NCBI GenBank assembly: GCA_009927255.1
Contig: RFNJ01000096.1
Location: 1 to 41,085 of the forward strand
Length of the DNA: 41,085 nt
Direction: 5' to 3'
Origin: Pseudomonadota bacterium
Lineage (GTDB): Bacteria; Pseudomonadota; Alphaproteobacteria; UBA2136; UBA6156
The position numbers and the translations under genes were made by a program. This document shows positions 25,777-35,878 of this stretch, piece after piece (the first letter of the stretch is position 1; each line of letters starts with the position of its first letter). Below the pieces are notes generated by a model. The model saw only the letters and a program-made list of their open reading frames with translations, ran no database searches and was not told where the DNA came from.

Positions 25777-26640
25777 TTACTCAAGTAACCTACGTAGCAA
25801 CATATTGTTGGCGGTGTGGCCGGGAGCGTTGAGGGTGAGTTTGCCGCGGAGGCATTGGCCGGCGGTGAACATATCGCCCACCGCATCCAGCACCTTGTGG
25901 CGCACGGGTTCGTTGGGGAAGCGCAGGCCTTCAGGATTTTGCACTTGGCCATCTTCGCCAAACACCACGGCGTTGTGGAGGCCGCCGCCTTTGATGAGGC
26001 CGGCGGCTTGGGCGGCGGCGATGTCTTTTTCCAACACAAAGGTGCGGGCAGGGGCGATTTGGCTGCGGTAGGTGACTTCGTCGATTACCCCGCGCCAGGT
26101 TTGCCGCCCCACGGCGGGGTGGGGGTACTCGACGTGGCATTCAATCCGCAGAGCAGCGCGGGCGTCCGGCTCGGCCAGCATCACGCGGCCCGCGTCTTCA
26201 TGGCGCACGGTGCGTTCAATTTTGAGCCATTGGCGTGGGGCGGAGAGTTCTTCTCTCTCTGCTTTATCAATAAGTTCGACCCATGGCAGGGCGCTGCCGT
26301 CGAGGATGGGGACTTCGGGGCCGTCGATTTCTACCAACAGGTTATCTACCCGCAAGCCGTGCAGGGCACTGAGCAGGTGTTCGACGGTGCCGATGGTGGT
26401 GCCGTGTGAATTTTCCAGCACCGTGGCGAGTGGGCCGTGCTTGACCAGCTGGGCGCCGGTGATGCCGCTGAGGATGAAATCCCCCTGCCCTGCCTGAAAG
26501 CCCTTGCGCCTTAAGACAATACCATGATTTTTGGGGGCAGGGTGGAGGGTGACTTCGGCCATGATTCCGGCGTGGAGGCCGATGCCGCTGACCGACATTT
26601 TTTTACGCAGGCTAACTTGCCGAATTGCTTTCAATTTCAA
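25777..26640 (-). CDS. lpxC: UDP-3-O-acyl-N-acetylglucosamine deacetylase LpxC
   Basis: The zinc deacetylase making the committed step of lipid A synthesis. At 287 residues it is a little shorter than the E. coli enzyme (305). Zinc ligands are visible: His88 in TVEHLLSALHGL, His248 and Asp252 in RHKVLDAVGD. The catalytic His275 is in GHTANNMLLRRLL. The substrate loop EIDGPEVPILDGSA is intact, as is GGGLHNAVVFGEDG. Its presence implies an LPS-containing outer membrane. It lies about 87 bases downstream of ftsZ on the same strand, the normal dcw order, with a weak terminator between the two. Confidence 0.96.
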   Translation of the reverse strand: MKLKAIRQVSLRKKMSVSGIGLHAGIMAEVTLHPAPKNHGIVLRRKGFQAGQGDFILSGITGAQLVKHGPLATVLENSHGTTIGTVEHLLSALHGLRVDNLLVEIDGPEVPILDGSALPWVELIDKAEREELSAPRQWLKIERTVRHEDAGRVMLAEPDARAALRIECHVEYPHPAVGRQTWRGVIDEVTYRSQIAPARTFVLEKDIAAAQAAGLIKGGGLHNAVVFGEDGQVQNPEGLRFPNEPVRHKVLDAVGDMFTAGQCLRGKLTLNAPGHTANNMLLRRLLE

Positions 26641-26686
26641 TATCTTTCACTGACTTAGGTATCATTGCACAGGGGGAGAGGGAAGT

Positions 26687-26713
26687 CAAAAAAAGAGGGA
26701 CTCTGCCCCTCCT
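26687..26713 (-). terminator. Possible terminator after ftsZ
   Basis: On the minus strand, a 5-bp stem GAGGG / CCCTC with a 7-base loop is followed by seven T. It is weak but properly placed between ftsZ and lpxC. Confidence 0.45.
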
Positions 26714-26727
26714 TGTTAATTATATAG

Positions 26728-27897
26728 TTAGTTAGCCTGACGGCGTAGGAAGGCGGGGATTTCGAGGTTGGCGTATTCGTCGGCCTCTTCTTCGCGTTCG
26801 CGCTGCTTGGTGGCGAGGGCTTGGGCGAAATCGCGGACTTCAGCCTTGGGGGCTTCTTCGCGGGGGGTTTGGGCTTCGTGCTTGGTGGTTTTCAGTGCGC
26901 TTAAATCCACCATGTTGGCTTTTTTGCTGCGGACTTCGCCGAGGCCGGTGGCCACCACGGATACGCGAATACGGCCGGTGACGCTGGCATCGTAAGCGGT
27001 ACCGAAGATAATGTTGGCTTCGGGGTCAACCTCTTCGCGGATGCGGTTGGCGGCTTCATCAACTTCGTAGAGAGTTAGGTCATCGCCGCCGGTGATGTTG
27101 ATGAGCACGCCTTTGGCGCCTTGCATAGAGATACCATCCAGCAGTGGGCTACTGATGGCCATTTCGGCGGCGAGAATGGCGCGACGTTCGCCTTCGCTTT
27201 CGCCGGTGCCCATCATGGCTTGGCCCATTTCGCTCATCACGGTTTTGACGTCGTTGAAGTCCAGGTTAATAATCCCCGGCACCAGCATGAGGTCTGTCAC
27301 GCCGCGGACACCTTTGTAGAGGACGTCGTCGGCCATTTTGAAGGCGTCTTGCAGGGTGGTGCGCTCGGTAGCGACGCGGAAGAGGTTTTGGTTGGGAATA
27401 ACAATGACGGTATCGGCGACGTCTTGCATTTCGGCAATGCCGGCTTCGGCTTGCTTCATGCGGCGGGTGCCTTCGAAGCTAAAGGGTTTGGTGACGACAG
27501 CGACGGTGAGAATGCCCATTTCACGGGCCGCACGGGCGACCACGGGAGCTGCACCGGTGCCGGTACCGCCACCCATGCCGCAGGTGACAAACACCATGTG
27601 GCTGCCGCGGATGGCTTCGCAGATTTCTTCGTAGCTTTCTTCGGCTGCCGCTGTGCCAATACTGGGGTTGGCGCCAGCGCCCAAGCCTTCGGTAAGTTGT
27701 TTGCCCAGTTGAATTTTTACTTCGGCGGGATGGCGCTCGAGCACTTGCAAATCGGTATTAGCCACCGCAAAAGTTGCGCCGCCGAGCTTGGCGCGGATCA
27801 TGTTTTCTACTGCGTTTCCGCCGCCGCCGCCAACACCCACCACCATGATGCGTGGTTGATGAACGGTTTCCTTTACAACGGCTATATTTAGCGCCAT
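26728..27897 (-). CDS. ftsZ: Cell division protein FtsZ
   Basis: The tubulin-like GTPase of the division ring, 389 residues from ATG 27897 (an in-frame ATG at 27930 would add 11). The GTP-binding glycine loop is GGGTGTG at residues 109-115, preceded by [15 protein letters not shown]. The catalytic T7 loop contains [11 protein letters not shown]. The C-terminal end EIPAFLRRQ is the conserved peptide that binds FtsA and ZipA-type partners. The linker between core and tail is short (about 60 residues). AAGAAAG lies upstream of the 27897 start. The upstream ftsQ and ftsA are not in the window; position 27898-28130 holds only untranslated sequence. Confidence 0.97.
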   Translation of the reverse strand: MALNIAVVKETVHQPRIMVVGVGGGGGNAVENMIRAKLGGATFAVANTDLQVLERHPAEVKIQLGKQLTEGLGAGANPSIGTAAAEESYEEICEAIRGSHMVFVTCGMGGGTGTGAAPVVARAAREMGILTVAVVTKPFSFEGTRRMKQAEAGIAEMQDVADTVIVIPNQNLFRVATERTTLQDAFKMADDVLYKGVRGVTDLMLVPGIINLDFNDVKTVMSEMGQAMMGTGESEGERRAILAAEMAISSPLLDGISMQGAKGVLINITGGDDLTLYEVDEAANRIREEVDPEANIIFGTAYDASVTGRIRVSVVATGLGEVRSKKANMVDLSALKTTKHEAQTPREEAPKAEVRDFAQALATKQREREEEADEYANLEIPAFLRRQAN

Positions 27898-28130
27898 TTT
27901 ACGTACTTTCTTGTTGGGCCAATCTTTCATTCATCCTACGCTTGGCTGTGCCCGCCCGCCAACCCCTGCGCTGCATTTTTCCGCAGTTAATCCACCTTTC
28001 TTAATCCCCCCGATGCTTTAGGGCCACACCGTTAAAGTTGGGTGTGAATTGGTGATGAACGTGGGTGGTTTTTGGTAATGGTTATATGCTTGCTCTTGCC
28101 ATGATGGGTGGGTCTGTTATGGTGTTTTCT

Positions 28131-29708
28131 ATGCAAAAAATCACTTTTCTAGCGATTGTCACACTGCTAACCGCTTGCGCCCAAAACCCCGCCACCGGCG
28201 GCAGCATGTTCACGCTGGTAAGCCAACAGCAAGAACTGGCGATTGGTCAGGCATCTGCTAACTATGACCTTAAGACTTTTGGGATGTATCGGCCGCAAAG
28301 CCCGATTACCCGCTATGTTACCAACCTGTGCGATAGGCTATGGAATGTGAGTGAGATGGCGGGGCGGCCTAACCAGTGCATTTTGCTGGATAATCCTGAA
28401 TTTAACGCCACCGCCACACCGGGATATATTACGGTTTACCGCGGCCTACTGCCCTACGTGAGCAGTGAAGCCGAACTGGCCGCCGTGCTGGGCCACGAGG
28501 CTGGCCACAACAATGCCCGCCACATTGCCCAGCGCCAAACCGCGCATACGTTGCTGAATACTGCTATTTTGGTGGGCGTGATTGCCGCGGGGCAGCAAGG
28601 TGCATCGCAGCAAGCGGTGGATGGCGGCGTGCAGGCTGCGCAACAGATTGGGAGAGCCGGGCTGATGACCTACAGCCGCGCCAACGAACTGGAGGCCGAC
28701 GCCCTTGGCCAGCGCTACATGGAGCGCGCCGGCTATGATAAACGCGAGAGTGTGAACATGGTGCGCGGCATGCTGGCCAAAACCGCCTACATGCGCCAGC
28801 TAGCCACGGCGCTGAATGGCGGCGAAGACCCGGGCGACCAGCGCAGTATTTTCTCAAGCCACCCTGCCACGCCCGATCGCATCGCCCAAGCCGCCAAGCT
28901 GGCGGGCGAACCCGATGGCAGCGTGCGCCTGCCCGCTGGCATTACCCCCGCCACCACCCAAAACGACCCCCAAGGCCGCAAGCGATACCTTGAAATGCTG
29001 GATGGCACCACCTTCGGCCCCGCCCGCAAGTTTGGTATAGCGGGTAAGGATTATCTGGCGCTCCCACGCTTCCGCCAACTGCTGGCGTTGCCGCAGGGCT
29101 TTACCCTCACGCACGGCGGCGGCGAAGGCCCCGACCCCAACCGTGGCTGGGAGAAAGCTGAAGAAAATCCCGGCTATTGGCAAGGCGCCCACCCGCAAAG
29201 TGGTACTACGTTTGAGCTCGAACTTTTCCAAGCCCGCCAAGGCATCAACCCCGGTGCTCTGATGGAGCAACTCTTCCGCCCGTTTGAAGACGGTGGCCTG
29301 CAAAAACTGCAACTGGGCGATACCGTGGCCTACACGGGTGCGTTGGCCGAAAAATGGGGCGGCAACAAGCGCATCCGTGCGATTGGTTTTAGCCTGCCGC
29401 ACCAAAACGCCATTGGGATTATCACCATCACCTTTACCAATGCCCAACAGCAGGCGGCGTATGAAGGCGGGTTCCTGAAAGCCATGCAAAACAGCCAAAC
29501 GCTCACTGAGGGCCAAGCTGATAAATACCAGCCATTGGTCATCAAAACCTTCACTGCTGCCACTGGCGATAGCATTGTGCGCCACGCACAAAAAGTACCC
29601 ACTGGCGCCCTGCAAGACGAACTCTTCCGTGCACTGAACAACCTGCAGCCCAACCAAACGCTGCAAGTGGGGCAGGTGTATAAAACCATTGCTGACCCGA
29701 ACCGCTAG
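28131..29708 (+). CDS. M48-family metalloprotease, lipoprotein
   Basis: A 525-residue exported zinc protease. The start at 28131 gives a lipoprotein signal (FLAIVTLLTAC) with lipobox Cys16. The frame is open upstream to 28065. The zinc motif HEAGH is at residues 122-126, in VLGHEAGHNNARH, and the third ligand is in NELEADALGQRYM. The C-terminal region is long and does not read as clear TPRs; it may bind substrate. Relatives (BepA, LoiP-like) degrade misassembled outer-membrane proteins in the periplasm. The glycosyltransferase gene follows 7 bases after the stop, so the two are probably co-transcribed. Confidence 0.88.
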   Translation: MQKITFLAIVTLLTACAQNPATGGSMFTLVSQQQELAIGQASANYDLKTFGMYRPQSPITRYVTNLCDRLWNVSEMAGRPNQCILLDNPEFNATATPGYITVYRGLLPYVSSEAELAAVLGHEAGHNNARHIAQRQTAHTLLNTAILVGVIAAGQQGASQQAVDGGVQAAQQIGRAGLMTYSRANELEADALGQRYMERAGYDKRESVNMVRGMLAKTAYMRQLATALNGGEDPGDQRSIFSSHPATPDRIAQAAKLAGEPDGSVRLPAGITPATTQNDPQGRKRYLEMLDGTTFGPARKFGIAGKDYLALPRFRQLLALPQGFTLTHGGGEGPDPNRGWEKAEENPGYWQGAHPQSGTTFELELFQARQGINPGALMEQLFRPFEDGGLQKLQLGDTVAYTGALAEKWGGNKRIRAIGFSLPHQNAIGIITITFTNAQQQAAYEGGFLKAMQNSQTLTEGQADKYQPLVIKTFTAATGDSIVRHAQKVPTGALQDELFRALNNLQPNQTLQVGQVYKTIADPNR

Positions 29709-29715
29709 CAGCCCC

Positions 29716-30693
29716 ATGCGCACCGCCAGCCTCCTCTCCCTCGTCATCCCCATGCACAACGAAGCCGAGAGCCTGGGGCAGCTGTTTACCCGCCTGGCAA
29801 CGGTGCTGGAACCTCTCAAAATCCCCTACGAAATTGTCTGTGTGGATGACGGCAGCCGCGACGGCACGTGGGATACGCTGAGCCTGCTGCGCCGCACCTA
29901 CCCACAACTGCACCTGATTCGGCTTTCGCGTAATTTTGGTAAGGAAGCCGCGCTGACTGCTGGCCTTGCCCACGCCGAGGGCGATGTGGTGATACCGCTG
30001 GATGCCGACCTGCAAGACCCCCCCGAACTCATCCCCGAGCTGTTGCAAAAGTGGAGCGAAGGCGCCGATGTGGTGCTGGCGGTGCGCAAATCAAGGCCGC
30101 AGGATACTTGGCTGAAGCGCCATAGTGCCGAAGCCTTCTACCACCTGTTTAACAAGCTCAGCCCCACCAAAATCCACCCCAATGCTGGCGATTTCCGCGC
30201 GATGGACAAAGCCGTAGTGCAAACCCTTAGCAACCTGCCTGAAACCGTGCGATTTATGAAGGGCTTGTATGGCTGGGCGGGCTACCCCACTGCGCAAGTA
30301 GAATACGTGCGGCCTGAACGTGCTGCCGGCACCACCAAATTCAACTACTGGAAGCTATGGAATTTCGCGCTCGATGGCATCTTCAGCTTCAGCACCACCC
30401 CGCTGCGGGTGTGGATGTATGTGGGTCTCACCACCGCCTTTTTAGCACTGGCCTACGGCAGCTGGCTGCTGTTACGCACACTGGTGTGGGGAATAGACCT
30501 GCCCGGCTATGCGTCCCTGATGGTCAGCGTGCTGTTTATGGGCGGCTTGCAGCTGTTTACCCTGGGCCTGATGGCCGAATATTTGGGGCGAATTTTCCAA
30601 GAAGTGAAGCGCCGCCCGCCGTATGTCATCGCCCAGCAGCAAGTGGCCAAAACCACACCATCTCACAAAATTTCTCAAAAGCCACAGCGTTAA
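29716..30693 (+). CDS. GT2 glycosyltransferase, polyprenyl-phosphate type (GtrB/DPM1-like)
   Basis: A 325-residue family 2 glycosyltransferase with two C-terminal membrane helices (VGLTTAFLALAYGSWLLL and SVLFMGGLQLFTLGLM). The N-terminal GT-A domain begins LVIPMHNEAESLGQL, with VCVDDGSRDGT and PLDADLQDPPE giving the donor-binding and DxD-type metal site. RLSRNFGKEAALTAGL and AGDFRAMDK are typical of GtrB and polyprenyl-phosphate glycosyltransferases. It would transfer a sugar from a nucleotide donor to undecaprenyl phosphate on the cytoplasmic face. The sugar is unknown. The start at 29716 is chosen because it lies just beyond the preceding stop. Confidence 0.9.
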   Translation: MRTASLLSLVIPMHNEAESLGQLFTRLATVLEPLKIPYEIVCVDDGSRDGTWDTLSLLRRTYPQLHLIRLSRNFGKEAALTAGLAHAEGDVVIPLDADLQDPPELIPELLQKWSEGADVVLAVRKSRPQDTWLKRHSAEAFYHLFNKLSPTKIHPNAGDFRAMDKAVVQTLSNLPETVRFMKGLYGWAGYPTAQVEYVRPERAAGTTKFNYWKLWNFALDGIFSFSTTPLRVWMYVGLTTAFLALAYGSWLLLRTLVWGIDLPGYASLMVSVLFMGGLQLFTLGLMAEYLGRIFQEVKRRPPYVIAQQQVAKTTPSHKISQKPQR

Positions 30694-30782
30694 CGTTTTC
30701 TTGTTGCTAGACTAACCATAGGGGGTTGACTCCTCCACCATCCCATTCATCATACCATCAATAATATAAAAGGTTTAAACCT

Positions 30783-32270
30783 ATGCCACACCTTACCAAT
30801 GCTCATAAGTTCTTTATTGTTGTCGCCCTGGTTGCCATTTGCACCGGCGCTATGCTTTATAAGCTGATTAGCCTAACTACCATCAGCAGCAATGCCAGCA
30901 GCCAGCTGAAGGAAATTGCCCTCATCACCCAGCGCCACATGGAAAGTGACATGATGCACGATGCGATTCGTGGCGACGTGCTGGCCGCAATTATGGTTAC
31001 CAAAGCGCCCGAAATGGTGGATGCCGCGCAGGTGGAGGCTGACTATAACGAGCACATTGCTAACTTTAAGGAAAATGCCAACAACAACTTTAACTCTCCC
31101 GCACTTTCGCCAGAAATTCGTGAAAAATATACTGCGCTGATGGCCGATATTACTGCCTACGGCCAAAGTGCCGAAGCCACTATTGGCATGGCCAAAGCGG
31201 GCCAGAACATCACCAAGGCCGATTGGGACACCTTCATGCAAGCCTTCTCCATGCTGGAAGAATCGATGGGCGCAATGTCCGATAGCATCGGCGTGTGGGC
31301 CACCAACACCGAAACCCATATTAACCAACAGCTGGATGCCGCTGCCCGCATTGCCACATTGCTTGCGATGATGTCGCTGCTGATGACCGCCGCTCTGCCC
31401 ATCTTGGTGTTCCGCCAAGTCTTCCGCCCGCAGGCAAGGGTGCTTAAGCTGTTTGAAAGCGAAATTCTCACCGCCGTAACCAAGTTTGATGACAGCGCCA
31501 CCAATGTGAGTAGAATGGCCGACAACCTCACCCATAAAATCAACACCTCATCGCAAAACGCCACCACCGTGGCCACCGCCGCGCAAAATACCTCACAAAA
31601 CAGCAATACTGTTGCCGCGGCAGCCGAAGAGATTCAATCCTCCCTCACCGGCGTTGCCAGCCAAGTGAACCAAGCCAATCAGGTGGTGAACGAAGCGGTG
31701 GGAGAGCTGGAACGCGCCAAAGCCATCTCCAACCGCCTGAACGAAGCCACCACGCATGTGAAGCAAATCATCGGCCTGATTGGCGAAGTTGCCAGTAAAA
31801 TTAACCTGTTGTCACTCAACGCCAGCATTGAAGCCGCCCGCGCGGGCGATGCCGGTAAAGGCTTTGCCGTGGTGGCGCAAGAAGTTAAATCGCTGGCGGG
31901 CCAAACCCAATCCTCATCGCAAGAAATTATCAAGCAAATCAATGAAGTTTCAGCTGTTTCAGAAGAGGTGGTCGGCGTGATCGATTTCTTCCAAAAATCC
32001 ATCACCTCCATCCAGCAAAACATGGTCACTATCAACGGCGCGGTTTCTGAACAAGAAATCGCCACCAAGCAAATTACGCAGGAAATCTTTGAAAACGCCA
32101 ACCGTAACAAAGAAATCCTCAGCGTGTCAGATGTCATTCTCAACAGCACCCAAACCGCCCTCACCGAATCCGGCACGGTGAAAGATGTTGCCGAAAGCGT
32201 TGCCGTCAGCGCCCGCACCATGACAGGCCAGCTGCAAAGCGCCATCCGCACGATGCGCCTTAGCATGTAG
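30783..32270 (+). CDS. Methyl-accepting chemotaxis protein, membrane type
   Basis: A 495-residue chemoreceptor. Membrane segments lie at about 8-30 and 193-212, with a roughly 160-residue helical periplasmic sensor domain between. The cytoplasmic signalling hairpin tip is [21 protein letters not shown] with [15 protein letters not shown], the standard CheA/CheW contact motif. No clear HAMP domain follows the second membrane segment ([16 protein letters not shown] lacks the usual Pro and Glu pattern). No methylation-site or CheB/CheR tail pentapeptide is obvious. No che or flagellar genes lie in the window. A ribosome site AAAAGG is found 12 bases before the ATG. Confidence 0.9.
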   Translation: MPHLTNAHKFFIVVALVAICTGAMLYKLISLTTISSNASSQLKEIALITQRHMESDMMHDAIRGDVLAAIMVTKAPEMVDAAQVEADYNEHIANFKENANNNFNSPALSPEIREKYTALMADITAYGQSAEATIGMAKAGQNITKADWDTFMQAFSMLEESMGAMSDSIGVWATNTETHINQQLDAAARIATLLAMMSLLMTAALPILVFRQVFRPQARVLKLFESEILTAVTKFDDSATNVSRMADNLTHKINTSSQNATTVATAAQNTSQNSNTVAAAAEEIQSSLTGVASQVNQANQVVNEAVGELERAKAISNRLNEATTHVKQIIGLIGEVASKINLLSLNASIEAARAGDAGKGFAVVAQEVKSLAGQTQSSSQEIIKQINEVSAVSEEVVGVIDFFQKSITSIQQNMVTINGAVSEQEIATKQITQEIFENANRNKEILSVSDVILNSTQTALTESGTVKDVAESVAVSARTMTGQLQSAIRTMRLSM

Positions 32271-32399
32271 CACGCTCGGCCCCCTCCATCATCACACCAC
32301 CCGCCCGCCAAAGCAGCACTTTTTAGCCAACTTTGTGCGCAAAACCCATCGCCAAAAGCCCCATATGCGCCTAAAGTTGCCTCGTCATTTAGGCCGTAA

Positions 32400-33368
<969 letters not shown>

Positions 33369-33372
33369 ATCA

Positions 33373-34536
33373 ATGAACATCCACGAATACCAAGCCAAAG
33401 ACCTCTTCCGTAAGTTCGGCGTTGCGGTGCCCGAAGGCATGCTTGCCAAAACCGGCGCCGAAGCCGAAGCCGCCGCTAAAAAAATTGGCACGGCAATTAC
33501 CATTGTCAAGGCCCAAGTCCACGCCGGTGGCCGCGGCAAAGCGGGCGGCGTTAAGGTGTGCAAAAGCCCCGCCGATGCCAAAGCTGCTGCCGAAAAACTG
33601 CTCGGCACCCGCCTCGTCACCTACCAAACCGATGCCAAAGGCCAACCCGTCAACAGCGTGTATGTGGAAAGCGGCATCGACATCGCCCGCGAACTCTATC
33701 TTGCCATCATGCTGGATCGTTCCGCTGGACGCTTAACTGTGATGGCTAGCACCGAAGGCGGCATGGAGATTGAAAAGGTGGCGCACGAAACCCCCGAAAA
33801 GATTTTCCGCGAACAAATCGACCCCGCCTTGGGCCTGATGCCCTACCAAGCCCGCAACCTCGCCTTTGCGCTGGGCTTGAAGGGCGATGAAGTCACCAAC
33901 GGTGTCAAGTTCATGCTGAATTTGGCCAAAGCCTATGAACAACTCGACTGCGCGATGATCGAAATCAACCCCCTGGTCGTCACCAAACAAGGCCAAGTGA
34001 TGGCGCTGGACGGCAAAGTCAGCTTCGATGACAACGCCCTGTTCAAGCACCCCGAACTGCTGGAACTGGACGACACCACCCAGCACGACCCCCGCGAAAC
34101 CGAAGCCCGTAAGTACGACCTCAACTACGTGGGGCTGGATGGCGAAATCGGCTGCATGGTGAACGGCGCAGGCCTCGCCATGGCCACCATGGATATCATC
34201 AAGCACAGCGGCAGCGCCCCCGCCAACTTCCTCGATGTCGGGGGCGGGGCCGACGAAGCCAAAGTCACCGCCGCGCTGAAAATCATTTTGGGCGATACCC
34301 AAGTCAAAGGCATCCTCATCAACATTTTCGGCGGCATCATGAAGTGCGACATCATCGCCAACGGGATTGTAGCAGCCGCCAAAGCGGTCAAGCTGCACGT
34401 GCCGCTGGTGGTGCGCTTGGAAGGCACCAATGTGGAACTGGGCAACGACATCCTCGCCAAATCCGGCCTCCCCATCATCACCGCCAACTCCCTGGCCGAC
34501 GCCGCCCACAAAATCGTCAAAGCAATCCGGAAGTAA
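33373..34536 (+). CDS. sucC: Succinyl-CoA synthetase subunit beta (ADP-forming)
   Basis: The ATP-grasp beta subunit; with SucD it makes succinate and ATP from succinyl-CoA. The protein is 387 residues, standard. It starts [17 protein letters not shown], with [17 protein letters not shown] for the nucleotide loop, [10 protein letters not shown] for metal binding, and [16 protein letters not shown]-like sequence in the C-terminal part. The mdh stop is at 33366-33368 and the ATG at 33373. Only 3 bases separate its stop from the AT-rich gene that follows, instead of the usual direct joining to sucD. Confidence 0.97.
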   Translation: MNIHEYQAKDLFRKFGVAVPEGMLAKTGAEAEAAAKKIGTAITIVKAQVHAGGRGKAGGVKVCKSPADAKAAAEKLLGTRLVTYQTDAKGQPVNSVYVESGIDIARELYLAIMLDRSAGRLTVMASTEGGMEIEKVAHETPEKIFREQIDPALGLMPYQARNLAFALGLKGDEVTNGVKFMLNLAKAYEQLDCAMIEINPLVVTKQGQVMALDGKVSFDDNALFKHPELLELDDTTQHDPRETEARKYDLNYVGLDGEIGCMVNGAGLAMATMDIIKHSGSAPANFLDVGGGADEAKVTAALKIILGDTQVKGILINIFGGIMKCDIIANGIVAAAKAVKLHVPLVVRLEGTNVELGNDILAKSGLPIITANSLADAAHKIVKAIRK

Positions 34537-34539
34537 ACT

Positions 34540-34911
34540 ATGAAAAAATCTTTTGTATTTTTCCTAATTTCTTTACCTTCTTTATTATTTGCAAATTCTA
34601 ATTCAGATAGTAAGTATTTTGCTGATATGGGAGATAAATTTCTAATTTGTTCTACTTTTTATAAAATAGGATCTGGATGTGTAAGCGATACTCATCCTGA
34701 TATAAGTGATGTTTTGGATAATTCTTCAGAATTATATCTTGGTTCAGCAGTCAATTTTTATAAAAAAACTAATACTGATGTTGATGCAATTGCAGCTAAA
34801 TATGATCTGATGAGGAAATCTTTACTAAATGAAATGAAAAATCATTGTCAAAATATCTCAATATTAACTTTAAAATACGGTCAAAATTGTAAAAATCTAA
34901 TCGATAAATAA
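34540..34911 (+). CDS. AT-rich small exported Cys protein between sucC and sucD
   Basis: A 123-residue ORF with a strikingly different composition: its codons are mostly A/T-ending, against C-rich neighbours. It has a clear signal peptide ([18 protein letters not shown]) with a predicted cut after FA. The mature part has four cysteines (ICSTFYK, GCVSD, NHCQNIS, QNCKNLI), suggesting two disulfides. I recognise no family. It sits 3 bases after the sucC stop and 32 before the sucD start, on the same strand, so it is most likely translated from the TCA operon mRNA. The ribosome site is CCGGAAG within the sucC end. The signs of transfer are strong. Function is unknown. Confidence 0.75.
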   Translation: MKKSFVFFLISLPSLLFANSNSDSKYFADMGDKFLICSTFYKIGSGCVSDTHPDISDVLDNSSELYLGSAVNFYKKTNTDVDAIAAKYDLMRKSLLNEMKNHCQNISILTLKYGQNCKNLIDK

Positions 34912-34943
34912 TTAAAATTAATAAACTTAAGAAAGACCTCCCT

Positions 34944-35834
34944 ATGTCCATCTTCATCACCCCCGAAACCAAAGTCATCACCCAAGGTATCACCGGTAAA
35001 AACGGCACGTTCCATACCGAGCAAGGGCTGAAATACGGCACCAAATACGTCGGCGGCGTCACCCCCGGCAAAGGCGGCACCACCCACTTGGGCCTGCCGG
35101 TGTTTAATACCGTAAAAGAAGCGGTGGAAAAAACCGGCGCCGAAGCCAGCGTCATCTACGTCCCACCACCCTTCGCAGCCGATAGTATTCTGGAAGCCGC
35201 CGATGCAGGTATTCGCCTCTGCGTCTGCATCACCGAAGGCATTCCCGTGCTGGATATGGTCAAGGTCAAGCGCCGCCTGCTCGACCCCAAAAACACCATG
35301 CGCCTGGTCGGCCCCAACTGCCCTGGCGTCATCACTCCGGGGGAAAACGGCACCGGCTGCAAAATCGGCATCATGCCCGCCCACATTCACCGCAAAGGCA
35401 CCATTGGGATTGTCAGCAAATCGGGGACTCTCACCTACGAAGCAGTGAAACAAACCACCGATGTTGGCCTCGGCCAAAGCACCTGCGTGGGGATTGGTGG
35501 TGACCCTGTGCATGGTACAAATTTTATTAGTGTTCTGAGTGCTTTTGAGGCTGATCCGCAGACAGAAGCTATTGTTATGATTGGAGAAATTGGTGGGATG
35601 GCGGAGATTGAGGCTGCTGATTACATTAAGTCCGCCATCACCAAGCCGGTGGTGGGTTTTATTGCTGGCGCCACTGCGCCCAAAGGCAAACGGATGGGAC
35701 ATGCTGGGGCGATTATTAGTGGTGGCGACGACACCGCCGAAGCCAAAATCCGCGCTCTTCAGCAAGCTGGGGTGGTGATGGTGAACAGCCCTTCCGAGTT
35801 GGGGCAGACAATGAAGAAGCTGCTGAGGAAATAG
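34944..35834 (+). CDS. sucD: Succinyl-CoA synthetase subunit alpha
   Basis: The CoA-binding alpha subunit that carries the phosphohistidine. 296 residues. The CoA fold begins [31 protein letters not shown] and [14 protein letters not shown] are typical. The phosphorylated His253 is in [12 protein letters not shown]. From about 35510 to 35720 (residues 190-259) third-position codon choice shifts abruptly to T/G-rich compared with the C-rich first half, while the protein sequence stays normal. It ends with a terminator. sucA, the usual next gene, is not adjacent. Confidence 0.96.
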   Translation: MSIFITPETKVITQGITGKNGTFHTEQGLKYGTKYVGGVTPGKGGTTHLGLPVFNTVKEAVEKTGAEASVIYVPPPFAADSILEAADAGIRLCVCITEGIPVLDMVKVKRRLLDPKNTMRLVGPNCPGVITPGENGTGCKIGIMPAHIHRKGTIGIVSKSGTLTYEAVKQTTDVGLGQSTCVGIGGDPVHGTNFISVLSAFEADPQTEAIVMIGEIGGMAEIEAADYIKSAITKPVVGFIAGATAPKGKRMGHAGAIISGGDDTAEAKIRALQQAGVVMVNSPSELGQTMKKLLRK

Positions 35835-35846
35835 CGAGATGTAGAT

Positions 35847-35878
35847 AAAAACGGCCCCTGTATGGGGCCTGTTTTTTA
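35847..35878. terminator. Bidirectional terminator between sucD and the histidine kinase
   Basis: GGCCCC / GGGGCC stem (35853-35858 and 35864-35869) with a 5-base loop, T-rich on the plus side and AAAAA on the other. It serves the convergent sucD and kinase genes. Confidence 0.8.
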
